Positions 7,531 through 15,975 of a stretch of 64,000 nt of DNA are shown here, piece by piece. Below the pieces are notes generated by a model. It saw only the letters and a list, made by a program, of their open reading frames with translations. It was not told where the DNA came from and searched no databases. How positions within the stretch are numbered: the first letter of the stretch is position 1; each line of letters begins with the position of its first letter. This DNA comes from Corynebacterium sp. (GTDB lineage: Bacteria; Actinomycetota; Actinomycetes; Mycobacteriales; Mycobacteriaceae). A program made the translations under genes and the position numbers. Location of the stretch: the NCBI RefSeq assembly GCF_030152825.1, contig NZ_JASLIP010000047.1, forward strand, positions 1-64,000, written 5' to 3'.

Positions 7531-8820
7531 TTATTCACGGAGAATCCGGCGGACGAGCCTGGTGGACTCGACCTTCTCGTAGCCCAGGTTAGCGGCCCGC
7601 ATCATGGTCGAAACTTCGCGGACCTGGTCGGGGAAGGCGAGCAGGGCGACCGTGCCGGACGCGCCCGCGCGACCGGTTCGACCCGAGCGGTGCACGAGCG
7701 CCTTGGGATCGCGCGGCGGGTCGATGTGCACGACGGCGCGCACGCCAGGCACATCGATGCCCCGTGCGGCGATATCGGTGGCGACAAGCACGCGCACCTT
7801 GCCTTCCCGGAAGTCAGCGAGCGCTCGCTGGCGGGACTGATGGCCACGGTTGCCATGCAGGGCGGCGACCTTGACGCCGCCCGCCGAGAGGTGCTTCGCC
7901 CAGCGCGTCACCGCATGGGTGGTGCGCACGAAAAGCATCACGCGGGGCACCTTGCGTGCGATCGCGCGGACCGCGGCCTGACGCTGGCCGTTATCGGCGA
8001 CCTCGCTGAGAAGGAACTCCACCGGAGATCCTTCGTCCTTGGCTGCGCGTGAAGTTGGGTGAGTAGCCGCGGCTCGTGCCTTTGCCTCAGCCTGGTGTCC
8101 TGCACCGGCGGCGGGGACTGGCGCTGCCGCCGAGATCGAGCGTGCGCCGGAAGCCTCGATGCGGACCGGGTTACGGGTCCAGCCCTCAGCCAGGGCCGCG
8201 ACCTCGCCGTCTAATGTTGCGGAGAAGAGCATCCGCTGGCTGTCTTGCGGAGTGCGTTCGAGAATTGCCTGCACCTGGGGAAGGAATCCCAGGTCTGCCA
8301 TGTGATCGGCCTCGTCCACGACCGTGACGGCGCAGTGCTCCAGGGAGATCGCACGGCGTTTAATGAGGTCGTTCAACCGACCCGGGGTGGCCACGACAAG
8401 GTCCACCGTGCGGGCCAGGGATGTGAGATTGGCTCGCACCTTCACCCCGCCCACCAGCACCAGCGCACGCAGGCCCAGAGCTGCGGCATGCGGGTCCAGG
8501 TTCTCGAAGACCTGCTCCGCGAGCTCGCGGGTGGGGCAGAGCACCACACCACGCGGATTGCCCGGCCGCGTCGCGCGCGGCAAATCCCCGGAACTCAACC
8601 GAGCCAGCATGGGAAGCCCGAAGGCGAGGGTTTTACCCGAGCCGGTCGGAGCGCTGGCCAGCACGTCCTTGCCCTCAACGGCGGAGGGGATCACGCTGGC
8701 CTGGATGGGAAAGGCTTTACGCAGCCCCGCGCGCTGCAGGGACTGGGCGAGCGCTACTGGTAGCCCGAGCGATCGAAACTCGGGCTGGGAAGACGGCGGC
8801 TCTGGGTCAGGCGACGGCAC
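7531..8820 (-). CDS. DEAD-box ATP-dependent RNA helicase
   Basis: The protein has 429 residues and a GTG start that directly abuts the gnd stop codon. Helicase motifs appear in order: Q motif (FPIQ near residue 38), Walker A SAPTGSGKT (about 57-65), PTRELA, TPGRL, VVDEADHM (DEAD box), SATL, and in the second RecA domain TDIAARGIDVPGV and HRSGRTGRAG. It is of the RhlE/SrmB size class with a minimal tail. Such enzymes remodel RNA in ribosome assembly or mRNA decay. A region rich in Ala and Pro splits the two RecA domains (about residues 225-265). Co-transcription with gnd is likely because there is no gap. Confidence 0.92.
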   Translation of the reverse strand: MPSPDPEPPSSQPEFRSLGLPVALAQSLQRAGLRKAFPIQASVIPSAVEGKDVLASAPTGSGKTLAFGLPMLARLSSGDLPRATRPGNPRGVVLCPTRELAEQVFENLDPHAAALGLRALVLVGGVKVRANLTSLARTVDLVVATPGRLNDLIKRRAISLEHCAVTVVDEADHMADLGFLPQVQAILERTPQDSQRMLFSATLDGEVAALAEGWTRNPVRIEASGARSISAAAPVPAAGAGHQAEAKARAAATHPTSRAAKDEGSPVEFLLSEVADNGQRQAAVRAIARKVPRVMLFVRTTHAVTRWAKHLSAGGVKVAALHGNRGHQSRQRALADFREGKVRVLVATDIAARGIDVPGVRAVVHIDPPRDPKALVHRSGRTGRAGASGTVALLAFPDQVREVSTMMRAANLGYEKVESTRLVRRILRE

Positions 8821-10320
8821 TTAAGCCTCGACCTCGCTGCGGTCGCCGGACCAGAGGGTGTGGAAGGCGCCAGGCTTGTCCACGCGGCCGTAGGTGTGGG
8901 CGCCGAAGAAGTCTCGCTGGCCCTGAATCAGCGCGGCCGGCAGGCGCTGGGCGCGCAGGGAATCGTAGTAGGAGAGCGAGGAGGCAAACACCGGAACCGG
9001 GTGCCCCTGGGCGGTCGCGGTCCCGACGACGCAGCGCCACGAGTCCACTAGACCAGACATCTGCTCCAGGAAGTACTCATCCAGCAGCAGGGACGGAAGC
9101 TGCGGATCCGCCTCGTAGGCATCGACGATGCGGTTGAGGAAACGGGCGCGGATGATGCAGCCACCGCGCCAGATGCGGGCCAGGTCCCGGGGGTCGACGT
9201 CCCAACCGTATTCCGCCGAACCCGCGAGGATCTGGTCGAAGCCCTGGGCATAGGCGACCATCTTCGACGCGTACAGCGCGCGGCGGACGTCCTCGATGAA
9301 GTCCGCACGCTGGGCGGGGTCCACTGGGGCTGCCAGCTCACCGGAAGCGAGCTTGCCCTGGGCGGCCTGGCGGGCAGGGCTATCAGAGGAGAGCGCGCGG
9401 GCAAACACCGCCTCACCGATACCGGTGACCGGGATCCCCAGGTCGCAGGCGGACTTCACAGTCCAGCGCCCCGTGCCCTTCTGGCCGGCAGCGTCCACGA
9501 TGATGTCCACCAGCGGCTTGCCGGTTTCGGCATCGACCTGCGCTAGGACCTCCGCGGTGATCTCCACGAGGTAGGACTCCAGCTCGCCGGTGTTCCACTC
9601 GCGGAAAACCTCGGAGATCTCCTTCGGGCTCAGCCCCGCCCCGTAGCGCAGCAGGTGGTAAGCCTCGCCGATGACCTGCATATCCGCGTACTCGATACCG
9701 TTGTGGACCATCTTGACGAAGTGGCCAGCGCCGTCCGGGCCGATGTGGGCGCAGCACGGCTCGCCATCAACCTTCGCGGAAATGGACTCCAGCAGCGGGC
9801 CCAGGGACTCGTAGGCCTCGGCGGTGCCGCCCAGCATGATCGCTGGGCCGTTCAGGGCTCCCTCCTCGCCACCGGAGATACCGGTGCCGACGAAGTGCAG
9901 GCCGCGCGCGGAGATCTCCTTCTCGCGGCGGATCGTATCCGTGTACAGGGCGTTGCCACCATCGATGATGATGTCGCCCGGGTCCATGACATCGGCGAGC
10001 TGCTCGATCATGGCATCGGTGGCGGGGCCGGCCTGCACCATAATCAGCGCGCGGCGCGGCTTTTCGAGGGAAGCCACGAAGGCCTCCAAGGTCTCGGCTG
10101 GAATGAAAGAACCCTGCTCGCCGAAGTTCTCCATGAAGCCCTCGGTGCGGGCGAAAGTGCGGTTGAAAACCGCTACGGTGTGGCCGTGATTCACGAAGTT
10201 GCGGGCGATATTGGACCCCATCACCGCCAGGCCGATCACGCCGATCTGGGCGAGCTCGCCATCTGGTGCGCCTGCGGGTGCCTGATTCGAGGAAGGATTC
10301 GGTGCCGAAGGTTTACTCAT
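8821..10320 (-). CDS. gnd: 6-phosphogluconate dehydrogenase, decarboxylating
   Basis: The protein has 499 residues. It oxidises and decarboxylates 6-phosphogluconate to ribulose 5-phosphate, making NADPH in the oxidative pentose phosphate pathway. The N-terminal Rossmann fold holds GVIGLAVMGSNIARN (about residues 28-42). The substrate site includes the SGGEEGALNGP loop and the FVKMVHNGIEYADMQ helix with the catalytic Lys. The all-helical C-terminal domain is complete. An Ala/Pro-rich extension of about 20 residues precedes the Rossmann fold, as in other corynebacterial Gnd proteins. It is divergent from the thioesterase gene, and only 43 bases separate the two starts. Confidence 0.97.
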   Translation of the reverse strand: MSKPSAPNPSSNQAPAGAPDGELAQIGVIGLAVMGSNIARNFVNHGHTVAVFNRTFARTEGFMENFGEQGSFIPAETLEAFVASLEKPRRALIMVQAGPATDAMIEQLADVMDPGDIIIDGGNALYTDTIRREKEISARGLHFVGTGISGGEEGALNGPAIMLGGTAEAYESLGPLLESISAKVDGEPCCAHIGPDGAGHFVKMVHNGIEYADMQVIGEAYHLLRYGAGLSPKEISEVFREWNTGELESYLVEITAEVLAQVDAETGKPLVDIIVDAAGQKGTGRWTVKSACDLGIPVTGIGEAVFARALSSDSPARQAAQGKLASGELAAPVDPAQRADFIEDVRRALYASKMVAYAQGFDQILAGSAEYGWDVDPRDLARIWRGGCIIRARFLNRIVDAYEADPQLPSLLLDEYFLEQMSGLVDSWRCVVGTATAQGHPVPVFASSLSYYDSLRAQRLPAALIQGQRDFFGAHTYGRVDKPGAFHTLWSGDRSEVEA

Positions 10321-10363
10321 GATTTCGCAGTTTACCCCGACACTTCGTGGTTAATCTATTGAC

Positions 10364-10840
10364 ATGAACGAACACATGAAGACCATGCTGGAGCTCAGCA
10401 GCACTGCCGGCCAGCGTAAGCTCACCGGCGAAGAGCTCGACACCCTTAATGGAATTATGACCGCAACCAACGGGCTGGAAGAGACGCTGGGTGTTCGCTA
10501 CACCGAGGTAGCACCTCATTCCCTCACCCTGCGCCTTGAGGTGCAACCGATTCACCTGCAGCCTTGGGGGATCACCAATGGAGGCATCTACGCCACGCTG
10601 GGGGAGACCGCAGCCAGCATGGCCAGCTTCGTCGCCGCGGGCGCGGGCCCGATCGTCGTCGGAACGAACAACAATACCGACTTCCTGCGGCCTTCGAAGG
10701 CGGGCGACGTCATCGTCTCCACCGCGACCGCTGAGCACCTGGGGTCGACCTCCCACCTGTGGCGCGTCGAGCACCGCAATGAGGAGACCGGGAAGCTGCT
10801 GGCCCTGACCATGCTGAAGACAGCTGTGATGAATAAGTGA
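10364..10840 (+). CDS. PaaI-family hotdog thioesterase
   Basis: The protein has 158 residues and a hotdog fold. The active-site segment TNGGIYATLGETAASMAS (about residues 71-88) aligns with the HGG...D/E motif of PaaI-type acyl-CoA thioesterases; here Asn72 replaces the usual His and Glu81 is the likely catalytic acid. It probably hydrolyses an acyl- or aryl-CoA, but the substrate cannot be assigned. The gene is divergent from gnd, as in other corynebacteria, and is followed by a terminator shared with ndh. Confidence 0.85.
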   Translation: MNEHMKTMLELSSTAGQRKLTGEELDTLNGIMTATNGLEETLGVRYTEVAPHSLTLRLEVQPIHLQPWGITNGGIYATLGETAASMASFVAAGAGPIVVGTNNNTDFLRPSKAGDVIVSTATAEHLGSTSHLWRVEHRNEETGKLLALTMLKTAVMNK

Positions 10841-10856
10841 GTTAACGCCACGCAAA

Positions 10857-10901
10857 AATCCCCGGCCAGCCACCACGAAGGAGGGGCCGGGGATTGCGCT
10901 T
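10857..10901. terminator. Terminator between the thioesterase gene and ndh
   Basis: An 11-base inverted repeat AATCCCCGGCC / GGCCGGGGATT is followed by GCGCTTTT on the plus strand and by a T run (TTTTTGCG) on the minus strand, so it can serve both convergent genes. Confidence 0.85.
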
Positions 10902-10931
10902 TTCTAGTGCGCTCGGGCGCGAGTGCGGGAA

Positions 10932-12362
10932 CTAGTCGGCGTCAGCCGGGGTGTCGCGACCCTCGCCAAACTTGAGGTTATCGCGAACCTCGAGGGAACG
11001 GATGCCCTTCTCATCCTCCAGCTTGCGCAGCTTGTTCAGCGCGTTGCGGGCGTGCAGCTGCTGGCGGGTAGCAACCAGCTGCCAGCGGCGGCGGGACACG
11101 GAGTTCAGGCCCCAGCTGAACGCGGCGATCGCGCGGTTGCGGAAGCCGACCAGGTACAGCAGGTGCAGGGCCAGCCACATCAGCCAACCGATGAAGCCGG
11201 AGACCTCGGCCTTGTTGATCTTCACCACAGCGTTGAAGCGGGAGACGATCGCCATGGAACCCTTGTCGAAGTAGTCGAACGGGGCGCGGGCCTCCGGGCT
11301 GGTGCCATTCTCGATCTCGTCGATGATGGTCTTTGCTGCGTACTGGCCACCCTGCATGGCGACCTGGGCCACGCCTGGTAGGCCGTTGAGGTTGATCATG
11401 TCGCCGATGAGGAAGACGTTCTTGTGCTCGCCCAGGGTCAGGTCCTCGTTGACCATGACGCGGCCCGCGCGGTCAGACTCCACGCCAGCCTGGTCGGCGA
11501 CGTGCTTGCCCAGCGGGGAAGCGGCCACACCGGCGGACCAGATCTTGGCGTAGCTCGGGATCGAGGATTCCTCGCCGGTCTTCATGTTCTTGTAGGTCAC
11601 GCCCTCGCGGTCGACGTCGGTGACCAGGGAGTTCAGGACGACCTCGACGCCAAGATCCTCGAGCTTGCGACGAGCCTTGCGGCCCAGGCGCTTGCCGAAC
11701 GGTGGCAGAACCTGCGGGCTACCGTCGATAAGGATGATGCGGGCATCGTTGGTATCGACCTCGCGGAACTCCTTGGCGAGGGTGCGGTGGGCCATCTCAG
11801 CCAGCTGACCAGCCAGCTCCACGCCGGTCGGGCCAGCGCCGACGACCACGAAGTTCAGCAGGCGGCGGCGCTCCTCCGGGTCGCTGGTGATCTCGGCGCG
11901 CTCGAAGGCGCCGGTAACGCGGGCGCGGATCTCCAGGGCATCGTCGACAGACTTCATGCCTGGCGCGAACTCAGCGAAGTGGTCGTTACCGAAGTAGGAC
12001 TGTGCCGCACCGGCAGCGAGGATCAGGGAGTCATACTCGATGACGGCTTCCTTACCACCCAGGTCAGCAGTGACGTTCTGGCCGTCGATGTCGATGTTGC
12101 GGACCTCGCCCTTGATCACGCGGACGTTCTCGTCGTCCGCCATCAGCTGGCGGATGGAAGGTGCGATCTCACCTTCAGACAAGATACCGGTCGCGACCTG
12201 GTAGAGCAGTGGCTGGAACAGGTGGTGGTTGGTGCGGTCGATGATGGTGACCGCGATGTCCTTGCCCTTGAACTTCTTTGCCGCGAACAGACCGCCGAAA
12301 CCACCGCCGATGATGACGACGTGGTGGCGATTACCTGCTGGACCAAGGGAGTTGGTGGTCAT
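10932..12362 (-). CDS. ndh: Type II NADH dehydrogenase (non-proton-pumping)
   Basis: The protein has 476 residues. It passes electrons from NADH to menaquinone at the inner face of the membrane without pumping protons, and it is the usual route into the chain in corynebacteria, which lack complex I. The FAD-binding Rossmann motif is VVIIGGGFGGLFAAKKF near residues 15-31, and the NADH-binding one is FVVVGAGPTGVELAGQLAEMA near 170-190. The NDH-2 C-terminal region contains a hydrophobic patch (FIGWLMWLALHLLYLVGF, about 385-402) that likely sits in the membrane. The AGGAG element is about 12 bases ahead of the ATG. Confidence 0.97.
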   Translation of the reverse strand: MTTNSLGPAGNRHHVVIIGGGFGGLFAAKKFKGKDIAVTIIDRTNHHLFQPLLYQVATGILSEGEIAPSIRQLMADDENVRVIKGEVRNIDIDGQNVTADLGGKEAVIEYDSLILAAGAAQSYFGNDHFAEFAPGMKSVDDALEIRARVTGAFERAEITSDPEERRRLLNFVVVGAGPTGVELAGQLAEMAHRTLAKEFREVDTNDARIILIDGSPQVLPPFGKRLGRKARRKLEDLGVEVVLNSLVTDVDREGVTYKNMKTGEESSIPSYAKIWSAGVAASPLGKHVADQAGVESDRAGRVMVNEDLTLGEHKNVFLIGDMINLNGLPGVAQVAMQGGQYAAKTIIDEIENGTSPEARAPFDYFDKGSMAIVSRFNAVVKINKAEVSGFIGWLMWLALHLLYLVGFRNRAIAAFSWGLNSVSRRRWQLVATRQQLHARNALNKLRKLEDEKGIRSLEVRDNLKFGEGRDTPADAD

Positions 12363-12634
12363 AAGAAACTAATGCTCCTCAGCACAATATTTTTGGTTTT
12401 TGGATTCAAGTTCTCGCTGATATACGGACCCTGTGAGATCCTCACGAAGCGTGCTTCAACAATCTTAATGCTTAAGGCCATGTAAAGCACTTTCGGGATC
12501 CACCTGATGTGGGTTGTTTCGCGAGTGTTAATAACCCGTTTGGGGCGCGATATCGACTAACTTTAGGGATAACTTCACCGCCAATAGCCGAGCCGGCCCC
12601 GCGCGCACCGGGAGAGGAGAGTCTGATAGTTCCC
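12363..12634. promoter_or_regulatory. Divergent control region between ndh and the methyltransferase gene
   Basis: These 272 bases hold the two promoters. On the minus strand a TATTGT-like -10 (about 12385-12390) lies upstream of ndh. On the plus strand the AT-rich stretch TAACTTTAGGGATAACTT (about 12558-12575) is a likely -10 region, followed by GGGAGAGGAGAG at 12610-12621. An open frame continues upstream of 12635 to a GTG at 12509, but it would run through this promoter-like sequence. Confidence 0.45.
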
Positions 12635-14011
12635 GTGGAACGTTTCTCTCTCGACCCCTATATCGACCCCGAGCGGTGGCCGCACCTCGCTGAGATGCCC
12701 CATGGTCGGTTCCTCAGCAAGCGATCCGAGGCATTCCGGGAGCGGCTGGAAAAACTGTTGGACGACGAGGGAATTTCCTTCGACTCCAAGGACGAGACCT
12801 ACCTCGAGGTGCGTGACGGCCTCATGCTCGACCGGGCGGTTGCCCAAGGCTGGCTGGGGCTTGCGGAAAGCTACCTGATCGGGGAGTGGCGGGCTGAGCC
12901 TTTGGTTAAGGTGCTGGAAGTTCTCCTTCACCAGCCCCTCGAAGCGCCGATGAATACCTTGCTGGGTGGGATTAGCCCACGAAAGCCGCGCCACGATTTT
13001 GGTTCGGTGCGTGCCGGCGAGCTGCCCGATGGTCTCGTGGAGCTGTACGCGGGAGCCACCCGTGCCACCGCCACCGCGCTGTTTGCCTCGGCCGCCCGCA
13101 CCACGGAAACCGTTCAGGTCGACCGCAGGACCGGAGAGATCCTGGTGGACGATGAGGAGAAACCCGCCCCCCGCGGTGTGGCCGGCGTGGCAACCGGCGT
13201 GCGCCGCCGTTTCAGTAGGCCGGAGGAGCCCGTCCGCCTCGATGAAACCTGGTACCTCGAGCCCGCCGACGTGCAGCGCCAGGACCTCAACTCCGGGCAG
13301 CTGCGCCGCATCAACTTGATGCTGGACGAGGCGAATGTTGGCCCTGGCGACCGCGTCCTCGAGCTCTCGAGTTCCGGCGGGCAGTTGGCGATCCTTGCCG
13401 CTCAGCGTGGCGCATCGGTGAGCGTGCTGACCTCCGATGAGGAGCACGCCGAGGTGGTGCGCTCCCGCGTGCGTCAGGCCGGCGTGGCCGGTGGCGTGCG
13501 GGTGGAGCTGATCAGCGGTCCAGTGCCCTCGCCACGGCAGTGGGCCGGGGAGTACGACGCCATCTTCTCCACTGAACGGCTGGAAACCCTAGGCCGAGGT
13601 GGCCTTGGGCACTTCTTCCGGGCTGTGGACCGGCTCCTTGCGGACGGGGGCGTGGCCGTGGTGCAGACCCTGGTCGCCACCCCGCAGATGCGCGAAACCG
13701 CGCGGGAATCTCTCGACGTGGTGCGCGGCTACATCTGGCCTGCCCTGGAATACTCGCCGGCGGCACTGATCCGCCAGCACATCTTCACCGCCGGGCTGGA
13801 CGTCGTCGCCGAAAATCACCTGGGGCCGCACCTCGCGGCGACCCTGCCGATGTGGCGTGCCCACTTCGCCTCCCGCGAGCGACAAGCTGCTGCCGCGGGC
13901 TTCGACGCGATCTATCGCCGCCTCTGGGACTTCCAGCTCGCGCTGCACGAGGCACTCGTGGGCGCCGGCGACATCGACTGCATGCAGTTCGTCATTCGCC
14001 ACCGGCGTTAG
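12635..14011 (+). CDS. Cyclopropane-fatty-acid-synthase-like methyltransferase (atypical)
   Basis: I place the start at the GTG at 12635 (458 residues), after GGAGAGGAGAG; GTG at 12509 would add 42 residues. The N-terminal half (LGLAESYLIGEW near residue 75) and the C-terminal half match cyclopropane-synthase relatives: STERLE near 315, a YIWPALEYSP block, GPHLAATLPMWRAHF near 395 and a CMQFVI end. The SAM-binding loop is degenerate, reading ELSSSGGQLA instead of a DxGxGxG form. The usual YDLGNDFY region is replaced by a long insertion (about residues 145-220). It may methylate or cyclopropanate an unsaturated lipid, or may have lost that activity. The FAD gene downstream is about 150 bases away. 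Confidence 0.65.
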   Translation: MERFSLDPYIDPERWPHLAEMPHGRFLSKRSEAFRERLEKLLDDEGISFDSKDETYLEVRDGLMLDRAVAQGWLGLAESYLIGEWRAEPLVKVLEVLLHQPLEAPMNTLLGGISPRKPRHDFGSVRAGELPDGLVELYAGATRATATALFASAARTTETVQVDRRTGEILVDDEEKPAPRGVAGVATGVRRRFSRPEEPVRLDETWYLEPADVQRQDLNSGQLRRINLMLDEANVGPGDRVLELSSSGGQLAILAAQRGASVSVLTSDEEHAEVVRSRVRQAGVAGGVRVELISGPVPSPRQWAGEYDAIFSTERLETLGRGGLGHFFRAVDRLLADGGVAVVQTLVATPQMRETARESLDVVRGYIWPALEYSPAALIRQHIFTAGLDVVAENHLGPHLAATLPMWRAHFASRERQAAAAGFDAIYRRLWDFQLALHEALVGAGDIDCMQFVIRHRR

Positions 14012-14159
14012 CGCGAGGCGGGGTCGGTCGTGTGAGGCTCTGATCGAAGTTTCGCAATTCGCGCACACAGCTATGTCCTTTGCCTAAACTAACCTCTATA
14101 TTCGCGCCCCACGATCCCGTGGAGCCGAGGCAGATGCCCGTAGATAAGGGGAGGACAGT

Positions 14160-15866
14160 TTGAGTACGCAGTGGAATCCGGACGTCATCGTCGTCGGTGC
14201 AGGCCTGGCAGGCCTTGTCACCGCCTACGAGGCCGCAACGGGTGGGTTGAACGTCCTCATTCTGGACCAGGAAAACCGTAACAACCTGGGCGGGCAGGCG
14301 TTCTGGTCCCTCGGTGGGTTGTTCTACGTCGACAGCCAGGAGCAGCGGCTCATGGGGGTCAAGGACAGCGAAGACCTGGCCTGGCGCGACTGGGAGAACT
14401 CCGCGCAATTCGAGGACACCCCGAACGACCGCTGGCCGAAGGCCTGGGGCCGGGAGTACGTCCGCTTTGCCGCCAATGAGAAGCGCAGCTACCTCAAGAA
14501 CCTGGGGCTCAACGTTCTGCCCACCGTCGGTTGGGCCGAGCGCGGCTCCGGCGACGCCTCCGGGCACGGCAACAGCGTGCCGCGTTTCCACCTGACCTGG
14601 GGGACGGGGCCGGAGGTCGTCCGCGTCTTCCGCGAGCAGGTCGAGAAGCTGGAGCAGGAGGGGCGCATCCACTTCGAGTTCCGTCACCGCGTCGATGAGC
14701 TGATCACGGGAGCTGGGGCCGACGGGCGCACCCGCATCGAAGGCGTGCGCGGCACGGTCCTGGAAGCAACGGATCTCCCGCGCGGCGAGGCATCCTCCCG
14801 AACGGCCACGGGGGAGTTCGAATTCCGTGCAGCGGGCATCGTCGTCGCTTCCGGCGGAATCGGCGGAAACCTCGATCTGGTGCGCAAGCGCTGGCCGACT
14901 GACCGCTGGGGGCCCGCCCCGGAGGACATGGTCACCGGCGTGCCGGCCCACGTGGACGGCCGCATGATCGGCATCTCCGAAACTGCGGGTGCGAACCTCG
15001 TGAACACCGACCGAACCTGGCATTACCCAGAGGGCATGCACAACTGGAACTCCATCTGGCCGGGCCACGGTATTCGCATCATCCCTGGTCCCAGCGCGAT
15101 GTGGTTGGACGCGGCGGGCCAGCGGCTGCCCAATAACCTCATCCCGGGCGGCGATAACCTCGCGGCGCTGAGCCATATTGGGCGCACCGGGATGGGATAT
15201 AGCTGGTTTATCCTCAACAAGACCATCGCTGCCAAGGAGTTTATCTTCTCCGGCTCCGAGCAGAACCCAGACCTGACGGACAAGAGCGTGAAGAAGCTGC
15301 TCTCCAAGCTTGGCTCCGGCATGCAGGTCGCCGTGCAGGCGTTCATGGACCACGGTGAGGACTGGGTGATCGCCCACGACCTCAGCAGCCTGGTCAAGAA
15401 GATGAACGAGCTAGTCGGGCCGGATAGGCCACAGGTCGATGAGGAGGGGCTGCGCCGTCAGATCGAGGACCGGGATAGCCAGATCGAGAACAAGTTCTCC
15501 AAGGACTATCAGATCAACTGCATCCGCACCGCACGCCAGTACCTGGGCGACAAGGTGGTGCGCTGTGCGGCACCGCACGAGTTGATGGACCCGAAGCACG
15601 GACCATTGATCGCCGTGCGCTTGAGCGTGCTGACCCGAAAGACTCTGGGCGGCATCGAGACCGACCTGGCCGGCCGCTGCCTCACCAACGACGGGGAGGT
15701 CCTGCCGGGGCTCTACGCGGTCGGCGAGGTCGCGGGCTTCGGTGGCGGCGGTATGCACGGCCAGAACGCGCTGGAAGGAACCTTCCTCGGCGGCTGCATC
15801 CACTCCGGAAAGCGGGTCGGCGAGCAGCTGCGGTACACGCTGCCTCAGGCCGGCGCCGGGGTGTAG
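14160..15866 (+). CDS. FAD-binding dehydrogenase, KstD/fumarate-reductase-like (Rv0785 type)
   Basis: The protein has 568 residues and starts at a TTG five bases after GGGGAGGACAG. The FAD dinucleotide motif VIVVGAGLAGLVTAYEAA lies near residues 10-27. The C-terminal FAD part (GLYAVGEVAGFGGGGMHGQNALEG, about residues 520-543) has the glycine pattern of the FAD_binding_2 family that includes 3-ketosteroid-delta1-dehydrogenase. Families like this oxidise or reduce C-C bonds next to a carbonyl. No steroid-degradation genes are nearby, so the substrate is unknown. It follows the methyltransferase gene; pairing of a lipid methyltransferase and a reductase, as in tuberculostearic acid synthesis, is possible, but this flavoprotein is not an evident BfaB. 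Confidence 0.75.
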   Translation: MSTQWNPDVIVVGAGLAGLVTAYEAATGGLNVLILDQENRNNLGGQAFWSLGGLFYVDSQEQRLMGVKDSEDLAWRDWENSAQFEDTPNDRWPKAWGREYVRFAANEKRSYLKNLGLNVLPTVGWAERGSGDASGHGNSVPRFHLTWGTGPEVVRVFREQVEKLEQEGRIHFEFRHRVDELITGAGADGRTRIEGVRGTVLEATDLPRGEASSRTATGEFEFRAAGIVVASGGIGGNLDLVRKRWPTDRWGPAPEDMVTGVPAHVDGRMIGISETAGANLVNTDRTWHYPEGMHNWNSIWPGHGIRIIPGPSAMWLDAAGQRLPNNLIPGGDNLAALSHIGRTGMGYSWFILNKTIAAKEFIFSGSEQNPDLTDKSVKKLLSKLGSGMQVAVQAFMDHGEDWVIAHDLSSLVKKMNELVGPDRPQVDEEGLRRQIEDRDSQIENKFSKDYQINCIRTARQYLGDKVVRCAAPHELMDPKHGPLIAVRLSVLTRKTLGGIETDLAGRCLTNDGEVLPGLYAVGEVAGFGGGGMHGQNALEGTFLGGCIHSGKRVGEQLRYTLPQAGAGV

Positions 15867-15975
15867 CGCGACCCGAGGGGCAGGGCTCACGCCGGTGGGG
15901 CGATCGGGTGAGCGCTGTGCCCCGCTGTAGCGCGGGGGGATCAGAGGCTGGAATTAGATCGAAAGAAAGCGGTTA

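Noticed and set aside
12509..12634. 42-codon N-terminal extension of the methyltransferase from a GTG at 12509
   Set aside because: It would run through promoter-like sequence and lacks a ribosome binding site, while GGAGAGGAGAG precedes the GTG at 12635.
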